A DNA stretch of 64,000 bases from Schlegelella_A sp965246805 (GCA_965246805.1 CBDFFO010000006.1:1-64000), one strand, 5' to 3'. Counted from the stretch's first letter, positions 17,901-26,503 are shown. The notes: a model not told the origin generated them from the sequence alone. Numbers and translations: made by a program.

Positions 17901-18824
17901 ATGTCGATGGCCGATCGCGACGGCAAGATCTGGATGGACGGCAAGCTCGTCGAGTGGCGCGACGCCACCATCCACGTGCTCACGCACACGCTGCACTACG
18001 GCTGCGGCGCGTTCGAGGGCGTGCGCGCCTACAAGGGCGACGGCGGCACCGCGATCTTCCGCCTTCAGGAGCACACGCAGCGCCTCTACAACAGCGCCAA
18101 AATCCTGCGCATGAAGATCCCGTTCGACTTCAGCACGGTGTTCGAGGCGCAGCGCGAAGTGGTGCGCGTCAACAGCCTCGAGTCGTGCTACCTGCGCCCG
18201 CTGGTGTGGATCGGTTCCGAGAAGCTCGGCGTCTCCGCCAAGGGCAACACCATCCACCTGATGATCGCGGCGTGGCCGTGGGGCGCGTATCTCGGCGAAG
18301 ACGGCCTGAAGCGAGGCATCCGCGTCAAGACCTCCAGCTACACGCGCCACCACGTCAACATCACGATGACACAGGCGAAGGCGGTGTCGAACTACACCAA
18401 CTCGATCCTCTCGAACATGGAAGCGGTGGAAGACGGCTACGACGAGGCGCTGCTGCTCGACGCCAGCGGCTTCGTCAGCGAAGGCTCGGGCGAGAACATC
18501 TTCGTGATCAGGAAGGGTGTCGTCTACACGCCCGACCTCGGCGCCGGCGCGCTCGACGGCATCACCCGCAACACGATCCAGTCGATCTGCGACGACATGG
18601 GTCTGAGTCTGATCGAGAAGCGCATCACACGCGACGAGATCTACATCTGCGACGAGGCCTTCTTCACGGGCACCGCCGCCGAAGTGACGCCTATCCGCGA
18701 GCTCGACCGCCTGACGATCGGCAGCGGCTCGCGCGGGCCGATCACCGAGAAGATCCAGGCCGCGTTCTTCGACATCGTCCACGGCCGCAACCCGAAGTAC
18801 ACCGAGTGGCTGACGAAAGTCTGA
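17901..18824 (+). CDS. ilvE: Branched-chain amino acid aminotransferase
   Basis: 307 residues, class IV PLP fold. It performs the last step of valine, leucine and isoleucine synthesis, using glutamate as amino donor. Motifs are LHYGCGAFEGVRAYKG, the PLP-lysine region ITMTQAKAVSNYTNSIL, and DEALLLDASGFVSEGSGENIF with the cofactor-binding Glu, then FFTGTAAEVTPIRELD. Start ATG at 17901 has GGAG eight bases upstream. The next gene starts inside its end, so the two are translationally coupled. Confidence 0.95.
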   Translation: MSMADRDGKIWMDGKLVEWRDATIHVLTHTLHYGCGAFEGVRAYKGDGGTAIFRLQEHTQRLYNSAKILRMKIPFDFSTVFEAQREVVRVNSLESCYLRPLVWIGSEKLGVSAKGNTIHLMIAAWPWGAYLGEDGLKRGIRVKTSSYTRHHVNITMTQAKAVSNYTNSILSNMEAVEDGYDEALLLDASGFVSEGSGENIFVIRKGVVYTPDLGAGALDGITRNTIQSICDDMGLSLIEKRITRDEIYICDEAFFTGTAAEVTPIRELDRLTIGSGSRGPITEKIQAAFFDIVHGRNPKYTEWLTKV

Positions 18825-19033
18825 CGCGTCCGCGTGTCGCGCCCGCGTTCGTCGAGGTCACGGCGGCCGACGTGCAGGGCCTCGGCGTCGTGTTCTGCCC
18901 GAACCCGAAGATGGCGCTCTGGAGCAATCACCCGCGCGTCTTCATCGACGTCGCGACCACGGGCGAGGGCAAGTGCCCGTACTGCGGCACCGTCTACCGG
19001 CTGAAGGCGGGCGTTGTGCTGCACCGGCATTGA
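18806..19033 (+). CDS. Zinc-finger (zf-CHCC, NDUFS6-like) protein, 75 residues
   Basis: A short protein with a C-x(8)-H-x(14)-C-x2-C ligand set seen in FCPNPKMALWSNHPRV and GKCPYCGTVYRL, the zf-CHCC pattern shared with the mitochondrial complex I subunit NDUFS6. In beta-proteobacteria this gene regularly sits between ilvE and waaF. The most likely start is GTG at 18806, overlapping the end of ilvE by 19 bases; nothing closer gives the usual N-terminus. Zinc binding is inferred from the cysteines; the role is unknown. Confidence 0.85.
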   Translation: MADESLTRPRVAPAFVEVTAADVQGLGVVFCPNPKMALWSNHPRVFIDVATTGEGKCPYCGTVYRLKAGVVLHRH

Positions 19034-19043
19034 CGCCTTTGCA

Positions 19044-20174
19044 GTGAAAGCGCGCATCCTCGTCGTCGCTCCGCAATGGATTGGCGATGCGGTCATGACG
19101 GAGCCGCTGCTGGCGCGGCTGGTGGCGCAAGGCCACAGCGTGGCGGTCGCGGCGCTGCCGTGGGTCGCACCGGTCTATCGCGCGATGCCGCGCTTGAGCG
19201 AAGTGATCGTGATGGCGCTCGCGCACGGCCGGCTTGACGGGCGCGAGCGGTGGCGCATCGCGGCCTCGCTGCGCGGCCGGTTCGACGCCGCCTTCGTGTT
19301 GCCCAACTCGCTCAAGGCCGCGCTCGTGCCGTGGCTCGCACGCATCCCGGTGCGCATCGGCTACTCGGGTGAGGGTCGTGTCGTGCTCCTGAATCGGCGC
19401 TTGCGCAACCCGATCGGGCGCCCACCGATGGTCGGCTTCTACAGCGCGCTCGCGCGTCTGCTGACCGACGGCGAGCCGCGCGAGGCGCCGTCATCGGTCG
19501 CGCCACTGGGGAGCCGGCCCGACCGAGTCGCGACCGTTGCCGCCAGCCTCCTCGACAACGCCTTCATCGCACGCCACGACATGGACGAGCGCCCGCAACT
19601 GCAGGTCGATGCGGCAAAGCTCGCCGCCGTCACCGCGGCGCACGGCCTGCGACCGAAGTCGTACCTCGCGTTCGCGCCCGGCGCCGAATACGGCCCTGCA
19701 AAACGCTGGCCGGCCGCGCACTACGAAGCGCTGGCGCGGACCCTTCATGCGCGATGCCTCGGGCCCGTCGTGCTGCTGGGTTCGGCCGCCGAAGCCGCGC
19801 TCTGCGACGACATCGCGCGTACCGCGCCCGCAGCTTGCCGGGTGCTCGCTGGCCGGGTGAGCCTCGACGATGCGATCGTGCTGATCGCCGGCGCCAATGC
19901 GCTCGTCAGCAACGACTCGGGCCTGATGCACGTGGCCGCCGCGTTCGAAGTGCCGCAAGTCGCGATCTTCGGTTCGACCAGCCCCGGTCACACGCCGCCG
20001 CTCAATCCGCGCGCGGAAGTGCTGTGGCTGAAGAACGAGTTGAAGCTCGACTGCATGCCGTGCTACGACCGAGTCTGCCGATACGGCCACACGCGTTGCC
20101 TGACCGGCGTGAGCCCGGAACGCGTCGAAGCCGCGTTCGACCTGGCGCTGGCGCGAGGCCTGGCGCCGACATGA
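19044..20174 (+). CDS. waaF: Lipopolysaccharide heptosyltransferase II
   Basis: 376 residues, GT9 family. Adds the second L-glycero-D-manno-heptose to the LPS inner core from ADP-heptose, on the cytoplasmic face of the inner membrane. Signatures are VVAPQWIGDAVMTEPLLARL at the start, FAPGAEYGPAKRWP and NDSGLMHVAAAFEVPQVAIFG for nucleotide-sugar binding. The start is GTG at 19044, 10 bases after the zinc-finger gene; upstream in-frame codons overlap that gene. It closes the plus-strand block that begins at alr. Confidence 0.93.
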   Translation: MKARILVVAPQWIGDAVMTEPLLARLVAQGHSVAVAALPWVAPVYRAMPRLSEVIVMALAHGRLDGRERWRIAASLRGRFDAAFVLPNSLKAALVPWLARIPVRIGYSGEGRVVLLNRRLRNPIGRPPMVGFYSALARLLTDGEPREAPSSVAPLGSRPDRVATVAASLLDNAFIARHDMDERPQLQVDAAKLAAVTAAHGLRPKSYLAFAPGAEYGPAKRWPAAHYEALARTLHARCLGPVVLLGSAAEAALCDDIARTAPAACRVLAGRVSLDDAIVLIAGANALVSNDSGLMHVAAAFEVPQVAIFGSTSPGHTPPLNPRAEVLWLKNELKLDCMPCYDRVCRYGHTRCLTGVSPERVEAAFDLALARGLAPT

Positions 20175-20186
20175 CGCGGTACCTCG

Positions 20187-20200
20187 CGCGCTCGAGCGCG
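20187..20200. terminator. Palindrome between convergent genes, possible bidirectional terminator
   Basis: CGCGCTCGAGCGCG is a perfect 14-base palindrome in the 47-base gap between the converging waaF and anti-sigma genes, followed on the plus strand by a short GCGCGTTTTC. It could fold as a 5-bp stem with a 4-base loop. The T run is short, so this is a weak call. Confidence 0.3.
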
Positions 20201-20221
20201 GCGCGTTTTCGTTCGGCGCGC

Positions 20222-20938
20222 CTAGAGCGGCGCGACCTTGCCCGCGTACAAGATGGGCCCGGTCGGCAGCCCTGAAGGCGAACCACCGGTCGGCTCGAGA
20301 GTGACAGCCAGCTTGTCGACCCCGGCGAGCACTCGGCCTTTCACGGCGAGCGCGTCGCCGCGCGACGAGATGAGGCCGAGCGAGCGCGGCGCGCCGGTCG
20401 CCGGAATGGCCCACAACTCGAGCGCGCGATCCGCCTGCACGCTGACGTTGACGAGCGGCTTCGTGACCAGCACGCGGCCATCGCCGCTGATGCTCGCGAC
20501 GATCGATGGCGATGCCGCTGCGCTTGATCCGGCGCCCGCCGACGCCAGTACCACGATCACCGGTGGCAACGTCGAAGACGGCGTGGCGAGCACGACGCCG
20601 AACACGACTGCCACCGCCGTCGCGAGGCCGGCCATCGCGCGCCAGAACGCGAGGCCGCTCGCTTTCGCGGCCGCCGCGATCGATGGCGTGCCGACCTCGT
20701 CGTGCGCACGCCCGTGGATGCGGCCCTGAATGCGTTGCCACACGCTCGCTGGTGGCGCGACCGGCGGGATCACGGCCGTGAGCGGCATCATGCGGTCCTG
20801 CCAGGAGTGCACGGCGGAGCGAAGCGTCGGGTGGGCCGGCAACAACGCCTCGAGTCGACGACGCGCACCGCCGCGCAAGGTGCCCGCGACATACAGCGCG
20901 GCCAGCTTGTCGGCGAGGTCGCTGCGACCGTAGTCCAC
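20222..20938 (-). CDS. Anti-sigma factor, RskA/ChrR-like membrane protein
   Basis: 238 residues. The N-terminal cytosolic part (LADKLAALYVAGTLRGGARRRLEAL) is the short sigma-binding region of this family, then one transmembrane helix (AMAGLATAVAVVFGVVLA), then a periplasmic RskA C-terminal domain ending LEPTGGSPSGLPTGPILYAGKV. It should hold the adjacent ECF sigma factor inactive at the membrane until a signal arrives. The start is GTG at 20938, two bases after the end of the sigma gene's stop codon, so they form an operon. A paralogous pair lies at 33.4-34.7 kb. Confidence 0.85.
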   Translation of the reverse strand: MDYGRSDLADKLAALYVAGTLRGGARRRLEALLPAHPTLRSAVHSWQDRMMPLTAVIPPVAPPASVWQRIQGRIHGRAHDEVGTPSIAAAAKASGLAFWRAMAGLATAVAVVFGVVLATPSSTLPPVIVVLASAGAGSSAAASPSIVASISGDGRVLVTKPLVNVSVQADRALELWAIPATGAPRSLGLISSRGDALAVKGRVLAGVDKLAVTLEPTGGSPSGLPTGPILYAGKVAPL

Positions 20939-20942
20939 CGGG

Positions 20943-21581
20943 TCAGCCTGCGCGCGGCGACGTGTCGCGTTCGACCGCGCCCTGCAGGCAGCTCTTCAAC
21001 GCGGTCAGTGCCCGCCGTACCCAAGACTTCACGGTGCCGAGCGGCTGGCGCAACTGCGCGGCCACCTCGGCGTGGCTCAACCCGTGGAAGAAAGCGAGTG
21101 CCACGCTCTGGCGCTGCAGCTGAGTCAGGTTCTCCATGCACGCGTCGAGCGCGCGCGCCTCGGCGGCCTGCGTCAGCAGTTCGAGCGGGCCCGGCTTGGT
21201 GTCGGCCATCGTGTCGTACACGCTTTCATCCTCGAGTTCACCGCTGGCGGTCGCGCCGAACGTGTGCAGCATCGGCTGGGTCTGCCCGCGGCGAAGGCTG
21301 TCGATCGCGCGGTTGCGGGCAATGCTCGTGAGCCACGTGAGGGGTTGGCTCTGGGCCGCGTCGAAGGTCTGCGCGGCCCGCCAGACGTTGACGTACACCT
21401 CCTGAAGGATGTCTTCCGCCTGGGCTCTGTCACGGTTGATACGCAGCACCACCGCGAACAGATGCGGGCTGGTTTTCTCGTAAAGCGTGGCAAAAGCGGC
21501 CCTGTCACCGAGACCGGCTTTGGCCAGCAGCGCCGCGAGGTCGCGACTGCGCTCCGACCATTCGTGGGCAACGTGGGCCAT
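20943..21581 (-). CDS. ECF-type RNA polymerase sigma factor (SigK-like)
   Basis: 212 residues. Region 2 includes DRAAFATLYEKTSPHLFAVVLRI and the -10-recognition part AEDILQEVYVNVWRAAQTFD, LTWLTSIARNRAIDSLRR; region 4 has QRQSVALAFFHGLSHAEVAAQL followed by LGTVKSWVRRALTAL, a helix-turn-helix for the -35 element. The ATG at 21581 (MAHVAHEWSERSRD) was preferred over an upstream in-frame ATG whose 60 residues are Arg-rich and non-conserved. It is paired with the anti-sigma gene downstream and divergent from the YheT hydrolase, which may be one of its targets. Confidence 0.88.
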   Translation of the reverse strand: MAHVAHEWSERSRDLAALLAKAGLGDRAAFATLYEKTSPHLFAVVLRINRDRAQAEDILQEVYVNVWRAAQTFDAAQSQPLTWLTSIARNRAIDSLRRGQTQPMLHTFGATASGELEDESVYDTMADTKPGPLELLTQAAEARALDACMENLTQLQRQSVALAFFHGLSHAEVAAQLRQPLGTVKSWVRRALTALKSCLQGAVERDTSPRAG

Positions 21582-21678
21582 GCGTGGGTTCTGCAAAGGG
21601 TGTCTCGGCACGCACTTCCGGACCGGCGAGCGATCGGTGCGCTTCCTACAATCGTCAGCTCGCGGAGCGTAACCGAAG

Positions 21679-22683
21679 ATGCACAACCACCGAGCGCCGC
21701 GCTGGCTTCCAGAGGGCCATTCGCAGACCATCTGGCCGGCGTTGTTCGCGCGCTCGTTCAACGGCGCGAGGCCGGCCTATCGACGCGAGCGTTGGGCCAC
21801 GCCCGACAGTGACTTCATCGACGTCGACTGGCACGACGACTTCGGTGACGAGGCTGCCGCTGGCGACACGGAAAGCGCCGGCCGAAGTCGACCGCTGCTG
21901 GTGCTCTTCCACGGCCTCGAGGGCTCGTCGTCGAGCCACTATGCGCTGGCCTTTGCCGACCATGCACGCCGCATCGGCTGGCGCTATGCGGTGCCGCACT
22001 TTCGCGGCTGCTCGGGTCAACTCAACCTCGCGCCGCGCGCCTATCACTCGGGCGATTTCGAAGAGATCGGCTGGATCCTGCAACGCATGCGCGAAGCGCA
22101 TCTGGGGCCGCTGCTCGTCGTCGGTGTGTCGCTCGGCGGCAATGCGCTGCTGCGCTGGGCCGAAGAGGCCGGCGAGGGCGCCGCGCAGACGGCGCGCGCC
22201 ATCGCCTCGATCTCGGCGCCACTCGATCTCGCCGCTGGTGGCCGCGCGATCGGCCGCGGCCTGAGCCGCCAGATCTACACCCGCATGTTCCTGAATTCGA
22301 TGAAGCCGAAGGCCTTGCAGAAGCTCGCGCAGCACCCGGGCCTCTTCGATCGCCGGCGGCTCGAAGCGGCGCGCGATCTGCGTGCGTTCGACGATGTCTT
22401 CACCGCGCCGCTGCATGGCTTTGCCGACGCCGAAGACTATTACCGGCGCGGCTCCGCGAAGCCGCATCTCGCGCGCATTCGCATCCCGACGCTGGTGCTC
22501 AACGCGAGGAACGATCCGTTCGTGCCGGGCTCCTCGCTGCCGAGGCACAGCGAGGTCGGGGCCCACGTCACGTTGTGGCAGCCGCCGCAGGGTGGCCACG
22601 TCGGCTTTGTGGCCGGTGCCTTGCCCGGCCATGTTCACGCGTTGCCCGACGCGGTGATCGCGTGGCTCGGTGCGCATCTCTGA
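21679..22683 (+). CDS. YheT-family alpha/beta hydrolase
   Basis: 334 residues. Carries the YheT/EstC pattern: PEGHSQTIWPALF near the N-terminus, oxyanion region LFHGLEGSSSSHYA, nucleophile elbow GVSLGGNALLRW with the serine, NARNDPFVPG for the acid and GGHVGFV for the catalytic histidine. It is a cytoplasmic esterase-like enzyme of unknown physiological substrate. It is divergent from the ECF sigma gene with about 97 bases between starts, which must hold both promoters. Confidence 0.9.
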   Translation: MHNHRAPRWLPEGHSQTIWPALFARSFNGARPAYRRERWATPDSDFIDVDWHDDFGDEAAAGDTESAGRSRPLLVLFHGLEGSSSSHYALAFADHARRIGWRYAVPHFRGCSGQLNLAPRAYHSGDFEEIGWILQRMREAHLGPLLVVGVSLGGNALLRWAEEAGEGAAQTARAIASISAPLDLAAGGRAIGRGLSRQIYTRMFLNSMKPKALQKLAQHPGLFDRRRLEAARDLRAFDDVFTAPLHGFADAEDYYRRGSAKPHLARIRIPTLVLNARNDPFVPGSSLPRHSEVGAHVTLWQPPQGGHVGFVAGALPGHVHALPDAVIAWLGAHL

Positions 22684-22716
22684 CGGTGCACAGGCCCTAC
22701 CGCGGAGAATCCGCCG

Positions 22717-23262
22717 ATGGACGACATCGTCAAGGCCGCGCTCGTCAAGTGGCCGAACGTGCCTCACTGCTATGGCTGGCTCGCGCTCGATGCGCGGGGC
22801 GACTGGTACATGCGCGACGAGCGCGTGCAGGCGGCGGGCGCATTTCCGCATCCGAAAGGCAGCCGCATCGTGCACGACAAGCTGCGCTCGTTCATCGAGC
22901 GCAACTATGCCGCCGATGACCGCGGCAGCTGGTTCTTTCAGAACGGGCCGCAGCGCGTCTATGTGGCGCTCGAAGCGGCGCCTTTCGTGTGGAGGCTGCA
23001 ACGTGACGAGACGGCTGGCGGTGCGCTCGTTATCACGAGCCACAGCAGTCTGGACGCCAGCTTCGAATCGTGCTGGGTCGATGAGGCCGGGCGGCTCTTC
23101 ATCGCAACCGATATCGGATTCGGCCTCGTGCACACGCTCGACATGCACCTCGCGTCCGATGCGATCGAGCAAGGTGCGTGGCACCCGAACGAGCTGGCGT
23201 TCGATGCACTCGTGGCAAAGTTCACCTACCGGCTGACGCCCACAGCGCCGTCGGCCGGCTGA
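22717..23262 (+). CDS. Conserved hypothetical protein, 181 residues (Burkholderiales family)
   Basis: The start MDDIVKAALVKWPNVPHCYGWLALD is characteristic of a family I know only from Burkholderiales genomes, where it has a DUF label I cannot give with certainty. The body includes FIERNYAADDRGSWFFQNGPQRVYVALE and SCWVDEAGRLFIAT, suggesting a beta-rich soluble protein. No signal peptide, membrane segment or catalytic motif is seen. It follows the hydrolase by 33 bases and is probably co-transcribed; a hairpin lies at its stop codon. Confidence 0.8.
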   Translation: MDDIVKAALVKWPNVPHCYGWLALDARGDWYMRDERVQAAGAFPHPKGSRIVHDKLRSFIERNYAADDRGSWFFQNGPQRVYVALEAAPFVWRLQRDETAGGALVITSHSSLDASFESCWVDEAGRLFIATDIGFGLVHTLDMHLASDAIEQGAWHPNELAFDALVAKFTYRLTPTAPSAG

Positions 23263-23290
23263 CGCGGCGCTCGAGAGCGCCGACGCGTCA
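23260..23290. terminator. Hairpin between convergent genes, likely bidirectional terminator
   Basis: Two nested arms: outer TGACGC with GCGTCA and inner GGCGCT with AGCGCC around a CGAG loop, with a 3-base bulge. The hairpin fills the 30-base gap between the convergent 181-residue protein gene and the cytochrome gene, overlapping the first stop codon. No strong U run follows on either strand, so strength is unsure. Confidence 0.5.
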
Positions 23291-23292
23291 CA

Positions 23293-24270
23293 TCACTTCG
23301 ACGCGTTCACCATGTAGGTCACGACGGCCCTGATGTCGGCGTCGCTCGCGTTCGAACCACCACGCGGCGGCATCGCGCCCTTGCCGGCGATCGCGCTCGC
23401 GACGAGTGCGTCGATGCCTTTGGCTGTCCGCGGTGCCCAATCGGCCTTGCTGCCGAGCTTCGGCGCGCCGATCAGCCCTGCCGCGTGGCACGCCGAGCAA
23501 ACCTGACCATAGAGCGCGGGGGCCGGCGCGGTGGCGGTGGTGTTCGCGGCCGCCACCACCACCGGCGGCGCGGGTGCGGGCGCCGGTGCCGGTGCCGCAG
23601 AGGTCATCGGAGCGACCGCTTTCAAGGGCGCCGCGTCGGCCGCGGCAGGCCGGTCGGTGTTGGCGTTCACGGTTCCGGGCGCGGTCGCTTCGCCACTGCC
23701 GGCGGTGCCCGACGGTGCCGCCACCGCGCTGGCGGATGCGGCTTCCGGGGCCGCCGGCGCCGCCGGTTCGGGGAAGCTCGCGCCGGCCTTGTTGGCCATA
23801 TAGACCACGGCTCGCGCGATCTCGTAGTCGCTGTAATCGCCGCCACCCTGCGCGGACATCGATCCCTTGCCGGCAAGCGCCGAGTGCCACAACGCGTCGA
23901 AGCCGGTCTTGATGCGGGGCGCCCAGGCGGCGACGTCGCCGAATTTCGGCGCGCCGAGTGCGCCCGCGGTGTGGCAGGCCGTGCACTGCGCGGCGAACAC
24001 CTGCTCGCCGGTCTTCATCGACGCGAGGTCCGTCGCGTCCTTGATCTCGACGTGGCCGACCGGCATGATCCGCGCCGCGATCGACTCGGCTTGCTTCGCA
24101 TCGCTGCCCGCCGCGGGCCGGTGGTCGGTGGTCACGTACATGACCAGCAGCACGATCAGCGCGATCGGAATCACGAACGCGCCGACCACCGCCATGATCA
24201 ACTGCTTCGGGGTCTTGATCGGGCCTTCGTGCGGGCCGTCGATCTCGTTCGGTTCATGGGCGTCGGTCAT
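23293..24270 (-). CDS. Membrane-anchored dihaem cytochrome c (c5-like)
   Basis: 325 residues. One N-terminal transmembrane helix (QLIMAVVGAFVIPIALIVLLVMYV), then two class I cytochrome c domains, each with a haem motif: CTACH near residue 96 and CSACH near residue 262. Both show the c5-like GAPKFGD or GAPKLGS context and a later Met ligand candidate (GKGSMSAQGG, GKGAMPPRGG). They are joined by a long Ala/Pro linker. It is anchored with haems in the periplasm and probably shuttles electrons to a terminal oxidase. The ATG at 24270 (MTDAHEPNEIDGPH) is the only sensible start; upstream in-frame codons cross the tRNA side. Confidence 0.92.
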   Translation of the reverse strand: MTDAHEPNEIDGPHEGPIKTPKQLIMAVVGAFVIPIALIVLLVMYVTTDHRPAAGSDAKQAESIAARIMPVGHVEIKDATDLASMKTGEQVFAAQCTACHTAGALGAPKFGDVAAWAPRIKTGFDALWHSALAGKGSMSAQGGGDYSDYEIARAVVYMANKAGASFPEPAAPAAPEAASASAVAAPSGTAGSGEATAPGTVNANTDRPAAADAAPLKAVAPMTSAAPAPAPAPAPPVVVAAANTTATAPAPALYGQVCSACHAAGLIGAPKLGSKADWAPRTAKGIDALVASAIAGKGAMPPRGGSNASDADIRAVVTYMVNASK

Positions 24271-24462
24271 CAAAAGCCTCTGCGGGGGTTCAATGGCGCG
24301 AGTGGCGTCGGCGCCCGGCCGTATCGTCAACTGCGTGGACTCCAAAGTATAAAGGCCGGTCCTCGATGGCGAGGGCCTCGCACGGGATGTGCGACCGCGT
24401 CCGGGCGATGCTCGCGTCGACGTGGATCCGGTCGAGGCAGCGCCGCTAGAATCCATGCCGCT

Positions 24463-24538
24463 GCGCCCGTAGCTCAATGGATAGAGTACTGCCCTCCGAA
24501 GGCAGGGGTTGCAGGTTCGATACCTGCCGGGCGCACCA
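24463..24538 (+). tRNA. tRNA-Arg (anticodon CCG)
   Basis: A complete 76-base cloverleaf including encoded CCA. The acceptor GCGCCCG pairs with CGGGCGC; the D arm contains AGCTCAATGGATAGAGT; the anticodon stem CTGCC/GGCAG encloses loop CTCCGAA with anticodon CCG; the T arm GCAGG-TTCGATA-CCTGC is canonical. It reads CGG arginine codons, common in this GC-rich genome. It is divergent from the cytochrome gene and about 160 bases before an FkbM methyltransferase gene. Confidence 0.97.
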
Positions 24539-24700
24539 ACCGGATCAGCGCGGGACGGCTGCGCGGAGGGGTAGGCTGCGCAGAGAGGACGGCGCGCAGA
24601 GACGTGCGAAGCCGTCAATCGGCTCGTGCGGCAGTTTGCCCAGGCGAATGGAACGGGATATCAGTCACCATGTCGACAGCGCAGGGAACGTAGCGAAGAC

Positions 24701-25588
24701 ATGACGTGGCCAACGACGTTTCGCCGGGCGATCTACTCACTGTTGCTGGCTTTGGTGAAGTGCCTTGGCCCGCACCGTTTCTTTCACAGCCGCGTCACGA
24801 GGCGGCTGCTGTGGGACACCGCGCCCCGGGACGCACTGTTGCTCAGCGAGGGCCATCACGAAAGATTCTTGGTGGCCTGCGGGGACCAGACCATCGGCCG
24901 CGCCGTCTATCTCACCCGCGATCCGTTCGACTTCGACAAGCTCGAGGCGGTCGTCGAGCTGCTGAAGGATCGGCACCTTACGCGGCTGGTCGACATCGGG
25001 GCCAACATCGGAACGATCTGCATCCCGGCCGTCAAGCGCGGCCTTTTCCAGTCGGCGGTGGCGATAGAACCCGATCCCCGGAATTTCGCGCTGCTCAACG
25101 CCAACGTCGCCATCAACGGCTTGGCCGACCGCATCGCGCTCTTCAACGTGGCGCTCGGGGAGCAGGACGACCAGACCCTCACGCTGGAGCTGTCGCCGAC
25201 CAACTTCGGCGACCACCGTGCGAGCGATGGCGAGCGGGACAGCAGCCGGGAGTCGATCCAGGTCACTTCCCAAACACTCGACCGGATCGTTCCGGATACG
25301 TCGAGTGCGCTCGTCTGGATGGACACGCAGGGTTTTGAAGGCCACGTGCTCGCGGGCGCTTCGCGGGCACTGGCGTCATCACCTCCGCTGGTGATCGAAT
25401 TCTGGCCGGACGCGCTGACGCGAAGCGGCGGGATGTCGAAGCTCAAACAGGCACTGGTCGGGTACGCCACGATGCGCGAACTGAACGTTCCCGATGACAC
25501 GACCATGCCGTTCTCCGCTCAGGCGCTGGATGTGCTTGCAGCGCGCCTAGGCGGCGGCCTTGCGCAGACGGATCTGCTCTTCTTGTGA
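24701..25588 (+). CDS. FkbM-family SAM-dependent methyltransferase
   Basis: 295 residues. The SAM-binding core is visible: VDIGANIGTICIPAVKRG (motif I), VAIEPDPRNFALLNANVAINGL (motif II), and the FkbM signature VWMDTQGFEGHVLAGASRAL. Such enzymes O-methylate sugars or small polyketide-type substrates and are common in surface-glycan and transferable regions. The N-terminal 60 residues (FRRAIYSLLLALVKCLGPHRF) are amphipathic and may touch the membrane. It stands alone directly downstream of tRNA-Arg; no integrase or repeat of the tRNA end was found. Confidence 0.88.
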   Translation: MTWPTTFRRAIYSLLLALVKCLGPHRFFHSRVTRRLLWDTAPRDALLLSEGHHERFLVACGDQTIGRAVYLTRDPFDFDKLEAVVELLKDRHLTRLVDIGANIGTICIPAVKRGLFQSAVAIEPDPRNFALLNANVAINGLADRIALFNVALGEQDDQTLTLELSPTNFGDHRASDGERDSSRESIQVTSQTLDRIVPDTSSALVWMDTQGFEGHVLAGASRALASSPPLVIEFWPDALTRSGGMSKLKQALVGYATMRELNVPDDTTMPFSAQALDVLAARLGGGLAQTDLLFL

Positions 25589-25707
25589 GGCCCGCTCGCC
25601 GGGAGCCGCGTCAATCGGCCAGCAACGTGCCCAGCGCGGGCGTCGCGTCTTGAAGAGCGAGAGTTCGCCTTGCGCGATCTTGACGAATTTTGAACCCGGG
25701 CGACCTT

Positions 25708-25857
25708 TCATTCGTCACGGCTGGCTGCATACAGCAACGGGCCGGATGATTCGCACAGCGGCGAATCGCCGGCAAGTGACGCGGCCGATGCATCGGCCAT
25801 GGCGGCAGAGCCGGCCCACGCAAGCGCGCTCGCGACGGTGACGCATCGATGCCGCAT
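25708..25857 (-). CDS. Predicted exported peptide, 49 residues
   Basis: A short gene starting with ATG at 25857, preceded by GGAG at a good distance (GGAGCGAGTC). The product MRHRCVTVASALAWAGSAAMADA has a basic N-terminus, a hydrophobic stretch and an AxA-type cleavage site (AMA or ADA), then about 28 mature residues (SAASLAGDSPLCESSGPLLY) with one cysteine. It lies 20 bases after dps on the same strand, so it could share its transcript. I do not recognise a family. It may also be the remains of a longer exported protein. Confidence 0.45.
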   Translation of the reverse strand: MRHRCVTVASALAWAGSAAMADASAASLAGDSPLCESSGPLLYAASRDE

Positions 25858-25876
25858 GACTCGCTCCTTCAAACGC

Positions 25877-26503
25877 TCAGACCGGTGAGGCGGCCACCAG
25901 GTGTTCGGTCAGGAACCACACCTGCAACTCGTTGGTTCGCAGCACGTTGCTGACGAACACGTCGTTGCTGCCGGAGTCGCCCGCATCGTCGACCGTTTCA
26001 GCGGCCTTGCGCGCCGCCTTGATGATGATCTCGTGCGCCTCGGCCAACCGCGAGATCTGCACCGCCGCGGGTTCGCGGCCGCGCGGTGGGCGCGGAATCT
26101 TGGTGGTCTCGGCGATGTCGGCGGCCATCGCGAGGCTCACGCCGCCGAGCAGCTGAATGCGTTCGGCCAGCACGTCGACGAGCAGCACCTGGCCTTCAAA
26201 GTGCTGGTCGTACATCAGGTGCAACTGGTTAAACGTTGGGCCGACGACCTGCCAGTGGTGCTTCTTGTACATGTCGCGCAACGTGATGGTGTCGGCTAGC
26301 ACCTGGTTCAGCAGCGCGATACTCGTCTTGCACGTCTTTTCGCTCAAGCCATTCGGCATCTTGACGACCTCGCCGTAAAGCTGCGTCTCGTGCGGGCCGC
26401 TTTGCAGGTGCAGCTGCGGCACGACGGCGTCGTGCGCGGCGTCGAAGCTCGACGACGTCTTCTTCTTCGAGGAGGCTTTCGGTGAGGTTTGCTTGGTGGC
26501 CAT
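25877..26503 (-). CDS. dps: Dps-family ferritin-like DNA-protection protein
   Basis: 208 residues. Forms a dodecamer that oxidises and stores iron with peroxide and shields DNA. The ferroxidase ligands are in KKHHWQVVGPTFNQLHLMYDQHFEGQVLLVDVLAERIQLLGG, with the family's His, Asp and Glu positions. The N-terminal extension (MATKQTSPKASSKKKTSSS) is rich in lysine and serine and could bind DNA, as in E. coli Dps. Start ATG at 26503 follows AGGACA; a further in-frame ATG upstream adds an unlikely leader. The 280-base gap upstream, shared with a receiver gene, is AT-richer than its surroundings (TTGGTTAACGTTG), fitting a regulated promoter. Confidence 0.93.
   Translation of the reverse strand: MATKQTSPKASSKKKTSSSFDAAHDAVVPQLHLQSGPHETQLYGEVVKMPNGLSEKTCKTSIALLNQVLADTITLRDMYKKHHWQVVGPTFNQLHLMYDQHFEGQVLLVDVLAERIQLLGGVSLAMAADIAETTKIPRPPRGREPAAVQISRLAEAHEIIIKAARKAAETVDDAGDSGSNDVFVSNVLRTNELQVWFLTEHLVAASPV

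Noticed and set aside
24463..25600. Integrative element at tRNA-Arg
   Set aside because: No integrase, no repeat of the tRNA 3' end and no shift in composition were seen.
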